Below, piece by piece: positions 40,328-48,848 of a stretch of DNA of 64,000 nucleotides; within the stretch, counting starts at the first letter, position 1; each line of letters begins with the position of its first letter. Source of the DNA: an uncultured Phycisphaerales bacterium. Its GTDB lineage: Bacteria > Planctomycetota > Phycisphaerae > Phycisphaerales > UBA1924. The DNA is taken from NCBI GenBank assembly GCA_937871915.1, contig CALMPG010000051.1:36264-100263 (forward strand), given 5' to 3'. A program made the translations under genes and the position numbers. The notes under the pieces are model-generated. The model worked only from the letters and a program-made list of their open reading frames with translations, ran no database searches and was not told where the DNA came from.

Positions 40328-42346
40328 ATGTCCACCCCCGCCCCTCTCACCCTGATCGAAAAACTTGCCACCCGCTTCGCCGTCGGGTTCGCCCCCGGCC
40401 AGCCCGTGCGACAGGGCGACTTTGTCACCATCCGCCCCAAGCACGTGATGACCCACGACAACACCGGAGCGGTCATCCCCAAGTTCAAACAGATCGGGGC
40501 AGAGAGGATCCACGACCCCCACCAGCCCGTCTTCGCCATCGACCACGACATCCAGAACGTCACGCCCGAGAATCTCGGCAAGTACGCGAAGATCGAGTCG
40601 TTTGCCAACGAGCACGGCGTGGACTTCTACCCCGCGGGCACGGGCATCTCGCACCAGGTGATGGTCGAGCAGGGGTACGTCGTCCCCGGCTCCATGGTCG
40701 TCGGTTCCGATTCGCACTCGAATCTCTACGGTGCGCTCTGCTGCCTCGGCACGCCCGTCGTCCGCACAGACGCGGCCTCCATCTGGGCCACCGGCGTCAC
40801 CTGGTGGCAATGTCCGCCCGTCGCCAAGGTCACGCTCAAGGGCACGCTTCGTCCGGGTGTTGTCGGCAAGGACGTCATTGTCGCCCTCTGCGGCCGCTTC
40901 AACACCGACGAGGTTCTCAACCATGCCGTCGAGTTCGCGGGCGGCGGTGTGGCCGCGCTCTCGATGGCCGACCGCATGTCCATCGCCAACATGACCACGG
41001 AGTGGGGGGCCCTCGCGGGCGTCTTTCCGTTCGATGAAACGTGCCGCGACTATCTCTATGCACGCGCCGACTACTTCGCGAAGGGCCGAAGACCCGGCAC
41101 GCGCCGCCCCGGCTCGCTCGGCTTCTATTCGCGAGCCGATGTCGATCGCTGGTGGTCCGAGCGGGCTGCGCTCGCATCCGACGCTGGTGCGAGGTACGCG
41201 CTCGAACTCGAGCTCGACCTGGACTCCGTCGTCCCGCACGTCTCCGGCCCGAACGACGTCAAGACGATGCACGCGCTGCCGGAGATCGAGGCCCGCCGTG
41301 TGAAGATCAACAAGGCGTGGCTCATGTCCTGTGTGAACGCCCGCTACGAGGACCTCGCCGCCGCGGCCGCGATCGTCAAGGGGAAGAAAGTCGCCCCCGG
41401 CGTTGAGTTCTACCTCGCCGCGGCCAGCGCCGATACGCAGGCCAAGGCCGAGGCCGACGGGTCGTGGCAGGCCCTGATCGGTGCGGGCGCGATCCCCCTC
41501 CCCTCCGGCTGTGGCACCTGCATCGGCCTCGGCGCGGGCACCATCAGGGCGGGCGAGGTCGGCATCAGCGCGACCAATCGAAACTTCGAGGGCCGCATGG
41601 GGGACCGCAACGGGCTGGTGTACCTCGGTTCGCCGGCCGTCGTGGCGGCCAGCGCGGTGGCGGGGTATATCTGCTCGCCGACAAAGTATGGGGACGTGGC
41701 GGTGCGCGGGGAGGCCAGGCGGTCGCACATGGCAAATGGCAAATCGCAAATGGCGAGCCAGGACAACGCCGCGTCGGTCATCGACGGGTTTCCGGCCGTT
41801 GTTCGCGGGCGCGCGTGGTTTCTTGATCGGGACAGTCTGAACACCGACGGCATCTACGCCGGCAAGCACACGTACAACGACGCGCTGACTCCGGAGCAGA
41901 TGACCGCGTTCATCTTCGAGAACTTCGACCCCGACCTTCGTGCCCGGATCAAGCCCGGCGACGTCGTCATCGGCGGCCTGAACTTCGGCACCGGCTCCAG
42001 CCGCGAGCAGGCCGCGACGGCCCTGAAGTACTCCGGCATCCCTTGCGTCATCGCGGCGAGTTTCAGCGAGACGTACAAGCGCAACGCCTTCAACAACGGG
42101 TTCGTGTGCTTCGAGTGCCCGGAACTGATCCAATCCCTGAGGGCCCCGAGCGCAAGCTCGGGAGTCGGCGAGTCGGGGGCACAGAAGTCCCGACTGGTCG
42201 GCGACATCGAGATCGACTATCAGCGTTCCACCCTCACCATCGGCGGCAAACAGTTCCCCTTCCCCGCTCTCTCCCCCGTCGCCCAGGATCTCGTGGTCGC
42301 GGGCGGAGCGGAGAGCGTCATCAAGCGCAGGCTCGCCGCGGGTTGA
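40328..42346 (+). CDS. Homoaconitase-like aconitase-family hydratase
   Basis: 672 residues. The order of domains and many motifs match fungal homoaconitase (LYS4/LysF): IRPKHVMTHDNTGAVIPKF, VDFYPAGTGISHQVMVEQGY, GSDSHSNLYGALCCLGTPVV, TTEWGALAGVFPFDE, and in the swivel domain NTDGIYAGKHTYNDAL with GGLNFGTGSSREQAATAL. The iron-sulfur Cys are in SCVNARYEDL and SGCGTCIGLG. It should isomerise homocitrate to homoisocitrate, though aconitase activity cannot be excluded. Two short insertions are odd: SHMANGKSQMAS (41728-41759) and APSASSGVGESG (about 42144-42180). Start ATG 40328 follows TATCCT by 5 nt. Confidence 0.82.
   Translation: MSTPAPLTLIEKLATRFAVGFAPGQPVRQGDFVTIRPKHVMTHDNTGAVIPKFKQIGAERIHDPHQPVFAIDHDIQNVTPENLGKYAKIESFANEHGVDFYPAGTGISHQVMVEQGYVVPGSMVVGSDSHSNLYGALCCLGTPVVRTDAASIWATGVTWWQCPPVAKVTLKGTLRPGVVGKDVIVALCGRFNTDEVLNHAVEFAGGGVAALSMADRMSIANMTTEWGALAGVFPFDETCRDYLYARADYFAKGRRPGTRRPGSLGFYSRADVDRWWSERAALASDAGARYALELELDLDSVVPHVSGPNDVKTMHALPEIEARRVKINKAWLMSCVNARYEDLAAAAAIVKGKKVAPGVEFYLAAASADTQAKAEADGSWQALIGAGAIPLPSGCGTCIGLGAGTIRAGEVGISATNRNFEGRMGDRNGLVYLGSPAVVAASAVAGYICSPTKYGDVAVRGEARRSHMANGKSQMASQDNAASVIDGFPAVVRGRAWFLDRDSLNTDGIYAGKHTYNDALTPEQMTAFIFENFDPDLRARIKPGDVVIGGLNFGTGSSREQAATALKYSGIPCVIAASFSETYKRNAFNNGFVCFECPELIQSLRAPSASSGVGESGAQKSRLVGDIEIDYQRSTLTIGGKQFPFPALSPVAQDLVVAGGAESVIKRRLAAG
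41728..41759 (+). repeat. Heptamer repeat inserted in frame in the homoaconitase-like gene
   Basis: Four 7-bp units ATGGCAA, ATGGCAA, ATCGCAA and ATGGCGA lie at 41730-41757. They encode HMANGKSQMAS in the linker before the swivel domain, where fungal homologues have no counterpart that I recall. Confidence 0.7.
42145..42162 (+). repeat. Hairpin CCCGAGC-GCAA-GCTCGGG inside the homoaconitase-like gene
   Basis: A 7-bp stem with a GCAA tetraloop lies in a low-complexity stretch encoding APSASSGVGESG, in a surface-loop region of the swivel domain. It resembles a dispersed hairpin repeat. Confidence 0.6.
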
Positions 42347-42355
42347 CGGGCCCGC

Positions 42356-42826
42356 TCACACCGGGACGGCCTCGAACGTCAGCACGCCGTCGTTCAAGCG
42401 GGCGAAGAACGCGTCGATCCGGTCCAGCCCCGTCACGCGGTGCGTGTACGCGGCCGCCCGCACAAGGTCCGCCTTCTGCAGCAGCTCCAGCCGGGGCTCC
42501 TTGAGTTCCAGGCGCGTCCCGTAGAAGGCGCACGCCTGGTGCTGGATGAGCACGATCCGCTTGAGCTTGTGGACCTCCACAAGGAACTGCAGCTCGTCCA
42601 CGACGCCCTTTTCCTCGAGGGTCGCCTGCGGGTGCCCCGCCAGGCAGGCCGGGCCGCCGGGGAGGGCGATGCGGTCGTAGCGCGGCAGGGAGAGGCCGTT
42701 GTGCAGGAAGTCGTCGAACTGTTCCCCGATTCGGCCGTCGGAGCAGTAGAGCGCGGCCGCGTGGATACGGGCGGAGTCGTACCTGAGGGGCGATGTGTAC
42801 CTGGCGGAGGTTGGGGGGTGGGTCAC
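42356..42826 (-). CDS. Beta-carbonic-anhydrase-like protein
   Basis: 156 residues from GTG 42826. The active-site pattern of beta-carbonic anhydrases is present: CSDGR (Cys zinc ligand with the Asp-Arg dyad) and, about 85 residues on, HQACAFY (His and Cys ligands, HxxC). The protein is shorter than typical enzymes and lacks the usual N-terminal helices, so activity is not certain. TATGCT (42838-42833, reverse strand) lies 6 nt before the GTG, which supports this start over any upstream one. It converges with the homoaconitase-like gene (9-nt gap) and is divergent from the dehydrogenase gene. Confidence 0.65.
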   Translation of the reverse strand: MTHPPTSARYTSPLRYDSARIHAAALYCSDGRIGEQFDDFLHNGLSLPRYDRIALPGGPACLAGHPQATLEEKGVVDELQFLVEVHKLKRIVLIQHQACAFYGTRLELKEPRLELLQKADLVRAAAYTHRVTGLDRIDAFFARLNDGVLTFEAVPV

Positions 42827-42962
42827 GCCGAGAGCATACCGGCGCGGCCTCGGGACAGCAACTTTGACATCCCGCTCCGATCCCTCAACCCTCTCGGGTC
42901 CGGTTTCCCGTCCTGGTCTTCCGTGCTTGCTCTGAGTTCCCGCCTTTCTGGAGCGACCCCCC

Positions 42963-44147
42963 ATGGCCAAGTTCTCGATCGCCTGGATGCCCGGCGACGG
43001 CATCGGCAACGACGTGATGGAAGCGACCCGCATCGTGCTCGACGCGATGAGGCTCGACGCGGAGTACATCCACTGCGACATCGGGTGGGAGTTCTGGTGC
43101 AAGGAGGGGAACCCGCTCCCGGACCGCTCGATCGAGATTCTCGGGAAGACCACCTGCGGCTTGTTCGGCGCGATCACGTCCAAGCCGCAGGATGAGGCGA
43201 AGGGGGAGCTTGCGCCGGAGCTGAGGGACAAGAAGCTGGTCTACTTCTCGCCCATCGTCAAGCTCCGCCAGATGTTCAATCTGCACACGAACATGCGGCC
43301 GTGCAAGACCTACGAGGGGAACCCGCTCAACTACCGCGGCCAGCGCCTGAACAACCCCGAGGGCAAGGACGTCCTCATCGACCAGGTCGTCTTCCGCGAG
43401 AACACCGAGGGGATGTACGGCGGCGTCGAGTTCTTCCCGCTTCCCGAGCCGGTGTACACCGCGTTGTGCGCCAACCCGAAGATGAAGCCGTGGAAGGACA
43501 AGGGGCTCGAGAACGTCGCGCTCTCGACGCGCATCGTGAGCGTGCAGGGGTGCACGAACATCTGCCGCCAGGCCTTCGAGTTCGCCAGGAAGAACGGCCG
43601 CAAACGTGTCACGCTCGTGGAGAAGCCCAACGTCCTCCGCGAGACCGGCGGCCTGATGACGCGGATCTTCAAGAAGATGGGCAAGGAGTACGAGGCCCAC
43701 GGCATCTGGGCCGACGAGGCGAACATCGACGCCATCTGCATGTGGATGTTCAAGAACCCGCAGGACTACTCGGTGATCGTCGCGGAGAACATGTTCGGCG
43801 ACATCGTGAGCGATCTGTGCGCCGGCCTCGTCGGCGGCCTGGGCTTCGCCCCGAGCGCCAACCTTGGTGACAAATACGCCGTCTTCGAGCCGACCCACGG
43901 CTCGGCCCCAAAGTACGCCGGGCAGTACAAGGTCAACCCGCACGCGATGCTGCTGACCGCCAAGATGATGCTCGACTGGCTCGGCGCGGGCAACGGCGGC
44001 GGGGGCCAGGCCGAGAAGGACAAGGCCCGGCGTCTCGAGGCGGCCGTCGCCCGCGTCATCAAGGAAGGAACCGTTCGCACCTACGACATGGGAGGGAAGG
44101 CCAGCACGCTCGATGTCGCCAAGGAAGTCGCCAAGTACGCGGCGTGA
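42963..44147 (+). CDS. Isocitrate/homoisocitrate dehydrogenase family protein
   Basis: 394 residues, a decarboxylating beta-hydroxyacid dehydrogenase. Seen: MPGDGIGNDVMEATR at the start, LHTNMRPCKTYEGNPLNYRG (substrate Arg region), FRENTEGMYGGVEFFP, VEKPNVLRETGGL (Lys) and AENMFGDIVSDLCAGLVGGL (metal Asp). EPTHGSAPKYAGQYKVNP is the cofactor loop; it does not settle NAD versus NADP for me. Beside a homoaconitase-like gene, homoisocitrate dehydrogenase is a reasonable reading, but isocitrate or isopropylmalate activity is possible. A weak purine-rich site (TTCTGGAGC) precedes the start. Confidence 0.82.
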   Translation: MAKFSIAWMPGDGIGNDVMEATRIVLDAMRLDAEYIHCDIGWEFWCKEGNPLPDRSIEILGKTTCGLFGAITSKPQDEAKGELAPELRDKKLVYFSPIVKLRQMFNLHTNMRPCKTYEGNPLNYRGQRLNNPEGKDVLIDQVVFRENTEGMYGGVEFFPLPEPVYTALCANPKMKPWKDKGLENVALSTRIVSVQGCTNICRQAFEFARKNGRKRVTLVEKPNVLRETGGLMTRIFKKMGKEYEAHGIWADEANIDAICMWMFKNPQDYSVIVAENMFGDIVSDLCAGLVGGLGFAPSANLGDKYAVFEPTHGSAPKYAGQYKVNPHAMLLTAKMMLDWLGAGNGGGGQAEKDKARRLEAAVARVIKEGTVRTYDMGGKASTLDVAKEVAKYAA

Positions 44148-44196
44148 TCCCGCCCCTTGTCTGTCGCTGCGAAGTCCGATTCTGGAAGGAGATCCC

Positions 44197-44466
44197 ATGC
44201 CCCGAGTCATCGCCGTGCACAGCGTCGGAAACATGGACACCTGGCTCGCCGGCGGCGCGGAGCGCGAGGCGGTCTTCAAGAACTTCTCCTCCTCGTACCG
44301 CATCTTTCGGCAGCCCGACTCGAAGAGAATCGCCATGGTGTGGGAGAACGCCGATATGGCCAGACTCCGGTCCACGCTCTCGAGCCCCGAGACGATGCGG
44401 TTGCGGGCCAAGCACACCGTGAGCGAGGACGTGGAGATGTTCGTCGAGATCGAGGGGGCGAGGTAG
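44197..44466 (+). CDS. Small hypothetical protein
   Basis: 89 residues, MPRVIAVHSVGNMDTWLAG at the start. The pattern of strands and helices (RIAMVWENADMARLRSTLSS and HTVSEDVEMFVEIEG) suggests a dimeric alpha-beta barrel. I do not recognise a family. A strong Shine-Dalgarno (AAGGAG) lies 5 nt before the ATG. It follows the dehydrogenase gene by 49 nt and may be cotranscribed with it. Confidence 0.6.
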   Translation: MPRVIAVHSVGNMDTWLAGGAEREAVFKNFSSSYRIFRQPDSKRIAMVWENADMARLRSTLSSPETMRLRAKHTVSEDVEMFVEIEGAR

Positions 44467-44755
44467 GCCCCTCTCCTCCCGTTCCCACTTCCGCCATGCG
44501 CACGCGGGCGGCCCGACCGCAAGGGCGTTCTTGGTGGAGGGGCGAGGTGGGGCGCCGTGCGCGATTCAAGGCACGCAGGTCGGGGAGGGGGACCCATCGG
44601 CACCGAGGGCAATCCCGGAGGGGCGGGTGTGGGTTGGTGTGGGGAAATGCGGGGGGAATCCACACTTGTGCTTGTGCGCGGGCGGCGATGCTGTAGGCTG
44701 AACCACGCATAGAGCGGTGCGGCGGGTGTGGGCGTGTGCGAAGGAGGTCGGAGAC

Positions 44756-45253
44756 ATGAAGATCCAACTCGGCGCGGTGGCGGCGATCGCGATGCTGGCC
44801 GGGCAGGCCTCGGCGACCGTGTGGACCATCAACGACAACCTGTCGGGCCTGCAGGAGGTTCCGTCCAACGCCAGCCCGGCCTTCGGGACCGTCACCGGGA
44901 CCTATGACGACGCGACCAACTCGCTGGCGTACAACGTGATCTTCAGCGGGTTTGTCGGGACCACGACGGCGGCGCATTTCCATGGCCCGGCCGCGCCGGG
45001 CGTCAATGCGGGCGTGCAGATCGCGCTCCTGGGCCTCCCGGTCGGCGTGACCAGCGGCTCGCTCGGCGACACGATCGCCCTTACCGCCGTGCAGGAGTCC
45101 GACCTGCTCAACGGGCTGTGGTACATGAACATCCACTCGTCGGCGTTCCCCGGCGGCGAGATCCGCGGGCAGATCAACCCCGTCCCCGCGCCGGGCGCGG
45201 GGGCGCTGGTCGGCCTGGCGGGCCTGTGCGCGGCCCGCCGTCGGCGTCGCTGA
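44756..45253 (+). CDS. Secreted CHRD-domain protein with PEP-CTERM-like tail
   Basis: 165 residues. A signal peptide (LGAVAAIAMLAGQASA) is followed by one CHRD domain: LSGLQEVPSNASPAFGTVTG, AAHFHGPAAPG, and WYMNIHSSAFPGGEIRGQI. The end VPAPGAGALVGLAGL followed by CAARRRRR has the proline motif, hydrophobic helix and Arg cluster of PEP-CTERM-like sorting signals. The CHRD domain's function is unknown; it occurs in extracellular proteins. A perfect Shine-Dalgarno AAGGAGG (44741-44747) lies 8 nt before the ATG. TAGGCT about 60 nt upstream is a possible -10 box. Confidence 0.85.
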   Translation: MKIQLGAVAAIAMLAGQASATVWTINDNLSGLQEVPSNASPAFGTVTGTYDDATNSLAYNVIFSGFVGTTTAAHFHGPAAPGVNAGVQIALLGLPVGVTSGSLGDTIALTAVQESDLLNGLWYMNIHSSAFPGGEIRGQINPVPAPGAGALVGLAGLCAARRRRR

Positions 45254-45730
45254 GCGCGGGGCGCCGAGAGGCGTTGACAACCTGCGCCGCCATGTGCAAT
45301 GCGAGAGGGGCGGGACGTCAAGACGATGGCACCCGTCGCCCACCGGTTCCCGGCACGCCGACGGGCTTCGTCGTGACCCTTTGCAGAGCAGCGCGATGAT
45401 GCCGAGGTCGAGGTGCGGCGGGTGGCCGCGCCCAGACCCGTGCCATGACCCCGGCGCTTTGCCGGGGCGATGCCGCGTGGGTTTGCACGCCCGCCCCTTG
45501 TTCGCGGAGGCACCGCGAAGGGGTTGGCGTTGCAATCGCGGGGCCGCCCGTCGGCCCGGGGCCAGGGGGCAGGTCGTGAGTCGCAAGTGGCAAACAGCAG
45601 ATCCAGGCCGGGGCATGGCAGCTCCGAGTCGCGTGGGTCGGGGCGGTTCATTTGTGCCGTGTGCTGTGTGCTTTCCCCCGCGCCTCGCCAACAATCCCCG
45701 GTCCACCCATCCCTCCGGAGCCTTCTTCCC
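45254..45730. other. Gene-free stretch with a hairpin and a decayed heptamer repeat
   Basis: No convincing ORF is seen in this 477-bp gap. CCCCGGC (45449-45455) pairs with GCCGGGG (45461-45467). At 45573-45604 a heptamer-like run (TCGCAAG, TGGCAAA, CAGCAGA) resembles the arrays at 7519-7625 and 41728-41759. An imperfect inverted repeat lies around 45490-45520. Confidence 0.6.
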
Positions 45731-47290
45731 ATGCCCCGACGATCGCGCAAGACCAACGAGCCCATCGAGTTCAGGCTGCGCCGGCTTCGGGCCTCGGACT
45801 ATCCCGCGGTCGTCGAGCTCCAGCACCGCTGCTTTCCCGGGATGATCCCGTGGAGCAGGGAGCAGATCGAGAGCCAGTTGAAGCTCTTTCCCGAGGGGCA
45901 GATCGTGCTCGTGGCGGGCAAGAAGATCATCGGGAGCTCGTCGAGCCTGATCGTGTCGTTCGACCACTACAGCGCGTGGTCGGACTGGAAGGCCATCACC
46001 GACCACGGCATGATCCGCAACCACGACCCCACCGGGGACACGCTCTACGGCATGGAGATCATGATCGACCCGGACTTCCGGGGGCTCAAGCTCTCGCGGA
46101 GGCTCTACGACGCCCGCAAGGACCTGGCCAAGGAGCTCAACCTTCGCCGCATCATCATCGGCGGGCGCATCCCCGGCTACGGCAAGCACGCCAAGCGGAT
46201 GTCGGCGGATCAGTACGTCGAGCGCGTGCGCCGGAAGCAGCTTGTGGATCCCGTCCTCACGCCGCAGACCTCGAACGGCTTCGTGCTCAAGGGGCTGCTG
46301 CCGAACTATTTGCCCAAGGACCTCGAGTCGGCCGGGTACGCCACGTTCCTGGAGTGGACCAACCCGGACTACAAGATCCAGGGCGTGGCGAGATCGCACC
46401 AGACGGCGCAGATCAGGCTCTGCCTGGTGCAGTATCTCATGCGGCGGGTGAAGTCGTTCGCGGAGTTCGAGGCGATCGTGGCCAACTTCGTGGACCTCTC
46501 GTCGGACTATCGCTCGGACTTCATCCTGTTCCCCGAGCTCTTCAGCACGCAGCTGCTCTCGATCATGAAGCCCGAGCGTCCCGGGGCCGCGGCGAGGTCG
46601 CTGGCGCGGTTCGCCCCGAGACTCAACGAGATGTTCTCGCGTCTGGCCGTCCGGCACAACGTGAACATCATCAACGGCTCGCACTTTGCGATCGAGGGCG
46701 AGCATCTGTACAACGTCGCGAGCATCTACCGGCGCAACGGCACGGCCAGCCACCAGAAGAAGATCCAGATCACCCCGAACGAGCGGAAGTGGTGGGGGGT
46801 CTCGCCGGGCAACGACCTGGGCGTTTTCGAGACCGACCGGGGCAAGATCGGCGTGCTTGTCTGCTACGACATCGAGTTCCCCGAGCTCTCGCGCATCCTC
46901 GCGGCCAAGGGGGCGAACATCATCTTCGTGCCTTTCAACACGGACGAGCGGTACGGGTACCTGCGCGTCCGCCACTGCGCCCAGGCCCGGGCCATCGAGA
47001 ACCAGCTCTACGTGGCCATCGCCGGGTGCGCCGGGCTGATGCCGGGCGTGCCCAACGCCGACCTGCACTACTCGCAGCTGGGCATCTTCACCCCCTCAGA
47101 CTTTCCCTTCGCCCGCGACGCGCTCGCCTCCGAGAGCATGCCCAACATCGAGACCGTCATCGTGCACGACGTGGACGTGGAACTGCTGCGCCGCAACCGC
47201 CTCGAGGGGACCGCTCGTCCGTTCTCCGACCGCCGGCGCGACCTGTACTCCGTCGTCGCCAACCTCGGCACGGGCCGCGAGGAGATCTGA
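45731..47290 (+). CDS. GNAT acetyltransferase - carbon-nitrogen hydrolase fusion
   Basis: 519 residues, like Bacillus YhcX in architecture. The N-terminal half is a GNAT domain (IEFRLRRLRASDYPAVVELQ, GMEIMIDPDFRGLKLSRRLYD). The C-terminal half, from about residue 220, is a nitrilase fold with the catalytic Glu in LFPELFS, Lys in HQKKIQITPNE and Cys in LVCYDIEFPEL. It should hydrolyse or condense an amide and acetylate an amine, but the substrates are unknown. The ATG at 45731 begins MPRRSRKTNEPIEF. Only 3 nt separate its stop from the universal stress gene, so they are coupled. Confidence 0.92.
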   Translation: MPRRSRKTNEPIEFRLRRLRASDYPAVVELQHRCFPGMIPWSREQIESQLKLFPEGQIVLVAGKKIIGSSSSLIVSFDHYSAWSDWKAITDHGMIRNHDPTGDTLYGMEIMIDPDFRGLKLSRRLYDARKDLAKELNLRRIIIGGRIPGYGKHAKRMSADQYVERVRRKQLVDPVLTPQTSNGFVLKGLLPNYLPKDLESAGYATFLEWTNPDYKIQGVARSHQTAQIRLCLVQYLMRRVKSFAEFEAIVANFVDLSSDYRSDFILFPELFSTQLLSIMKPERPGAAARSLARFAPRLNEMFSRLAVRHNVNIINGSHFAIEGEHLYNVASIYRRNGTASHQKKIQITPNERKWWGVSPGNDLGVFETDRGKIGVLVCYDIEFPELSRILAAKGANIIFVPFNTDERYGYLRVRHCAQARAIENQLYVAIAGCAGLMPGVPNADLHYSQLGIFTPSDFPFARDALASESMPNIETVIVHDVDVELLRRNRLEGTARPFSDRRRDLYSVVANLGTGREEI

Positions 47291-47293
47291 CCC

Positions 47294-47842
47294 ATGCCCA
47301 CCCCCCCCTCCGGGCTCCCCACGCTTGCTTGCCCGCCGATCAAGGTCATCCTCGTGCCGACGGCGTTCAGCGACCTGTCGCGCCACGCCGCGCGGTACGC
47401 CCGGGCCGTCGCCCCGGCCTTCAACGCCCGCATCATCGTCGTCCACGCCGTGGAGCCGCCGCCGCCGGCGGTGGAGGCGATCGCGATGGTCCCCTCGGCG
47501 ACGCTGGGCACCGACATGGTGGCGCTCATGGAGAGCGCCAGGCAGGGCGTGGACCTGTTCATCAGGGAGAACCTGTCGGGCGTCGAGGTGGGCTCGGTGG
47601 TGACCGTCGGCCCGCCGGATCACGAGATCGTGCAGATCGCCAGGCGCGAGGGCGTCGATCTGATCGTGATGGGCACGCACGCCCGCGGCGTGCTCAACCG
47701 GCTGGTGTTCGGCTCGATCAGCAAGTCGGTGGTCGAGTCCTCGCCGTGTCCGGTGCTGCTGGTGCCGCTGCATCCGGCGCAGACGCAGCCCGAACCCTCC
47801 GGCCGGTCTGGATTCGGAAACGCGCCGCTCGCGCCGGCCTAG
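47294..47842 (+). CDS. Universal stress protein (UspA family)
   Basis: 182 residues. VILVPTAFSDLSRHAARYARAV is the start of the fold, and VDLIVMGTHARGVLNRLVFGSIS carries the ATP-binding G-2x-G-9x-G(S/T) motif, so it should be an ATP-binding form. SPCPVLLVPL closes the domain, followed by a short Pro/Ser-rich tail. It lies 3 nt after the GNAT-nitrilase gene and 44 nt before the DUF3303 gene, probably one operon. Confidence 0.92.
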   Translation: MPTPPSGLPTLACPPIKVILVPTAFSDLSRHAARYARAVAPAFNARIIVVHAVEPPPPAVEAIAMVPSATLGTDMVALMESARQGVDLFIRENLSGVEVGSVVTVGPPDHEIVQIARREGVDLIVMGTHARGVLNRLVFGSISKSVVESSPCPVLLVPLHPAQTQPEPSGRSGFGNAPLAPA

Positions 47843-47886
47843 CCTCCGAGCGCTCGCGCGAATCACGCCTCCCGGAAAGGACCCCC

Positions 47887-48201
47887 ATGAAGTACATGAT
47901 CAGCTGGTACGAACGCTCGCAGGGCTCGCCCAGGGAGTACGAGGCCGCCCAGAAGCGGATCCTCGAGGTCTTCGGGCAGTGGAAGCCGCCGGCGAGCTTC
48001 AAGATCGAGGTGTTCGTCGTCCGCGTCGGCGACTGGGGCGGGCACATGCTCGTGGAGTGCGACGACCCGCTGACGGTGCACAAGGTCTGCTCCACGTTCC
48101 CGGCGTTCGAGTTCACCGCCCACCCGGTGGTTCCCGTCATGGACGCGGTCCGCGTCGAGCTCGAGGCCATCGCCTGGCGCGACGGGCTTCCGGGCAAGTA
48201 G
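47887..48201 (+). CDS. DUF3303-type small protein
   Basis: 104 residues: MKYMISWYERSQGSPREYEA, VFGQWKPPASFKIEVFVVRV and GGHMLVECDDPLTVHKVC. This matches my recollection of DUF3303 proteins, whose fold is a ferredoxin-like dimeric alpha-beta barrel. The function is unknown. A purine-rich GGAAAGGA lies 5 nt before the ATG. Confidence 0.75.
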   Translation: MKYMISWYERSQGSPREYEAAQKRILEVFGQWKPPASFKIEVFVVRVGDWGGHMLVECDDPLTVHKVCSTFPAFEFTAHPVVPVMDAVRVELEAIAWRDGLPGK

Positions 48202-48243
48202 TCGTCCGGCGCGCCCGATTCGCGCGCACCGGTATGCTTGCCC

Positions 48244-48651
48244 ATGCCAACCCTCCGCATCCGGGGCGTGCATCACATCGCCATCATCTACTCGAACTAC
48301 CCCGCGTCGCGCCGGTTCTACCACGAGGTGCTCGGCTGCGCGATCGTCCGAGAGGTCTATCGCGCCGAGCGAGACTCGCACAAGTGCGACCTTGTCATTC
48401 CGGGCGGGGCCAACGTGCAGATCGAGCTCTTCTCGTTCCCCGACCCCCCGGCCCGCCCGTCCCGCCCCGAGGCACGCGGCCTGCGCCACCTTGCGCTGGC
48501 CGTGGAGGCGATGGACGAGGAGGTCGCGCGACTGGGCGCGCTCGGGATCGACGTCGAGCCCGTCCGCACCGATCCCGCGACGGGCGCGCGGTACACGTTC
48601 ATCGCCGACCCGGATGGGCTTCCGATCGAGTTGTACGAGGTTGCCGGGTGA
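48244..48651 (+). CDS. Glyoxalase/bleomycin-resistance (VOC) family protein, GloA2-like
   Basis: 135 residues. VHHIAIIYSNYPASRRFYHEVLG contains the first metal His, IQIELFSFP-like VQIELFSFPDP the second acid, LRHLALAV the third His and PIELYEV the last Glu, so the metal site looks complete. It resembles GloA2-type lyases acting on lactoylglutathione-like adducts, but the substrate is not known. TATGCT (48233-48238) lies 5 nt before the ATG at 48244, pointing to a leaderless mRNA. A small hairpin (48762-48780) lies in the convergent gap before pdeM. Confidence 0.85.
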   Translation: MPTLRIRGVHHIAIIYSNYPASRRFYHEVLGCAIVREVYRAERDSHKCDLVIPGGANVQIELFSFPDPPARPSRPEARGLRHLALAVEAMDEEVARLGALGIDVEPVRTDPATGARYTFIADPDGLPIELYEVAG

Positions 48652-48848
48652 GGGAAAAAAGAGAGGAAGAGCGGGGACGTCTTGGTCCCGGCCCCTCCTC
48701 CTTGGTTCTCGGCGGCCCCCCGGAGTTGCGGCACGCTACCAAATGCGGGGTGGGACTGCAAGTGGATTCTGGAAATCCACACGGGCGTCGCCCGGCGCGA
48801 CCGAACTTCGGTCGAGAGTGCGGGAGTTCCCCGTACGGGGAGCCCGTC

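Noticed and set aside
44276..47068. 930-codon reverse ORF across several genes
   Set aside because: It runs antisense through four well-supported genes and has no recognisable domain.
45652..48201. 849-codon forward ORF
   Set aside because: Only its last 104 codons are real (the DUF3303 gene); the rest is a frame shadow of the GNAT-nitrilase and stress-protein genes.
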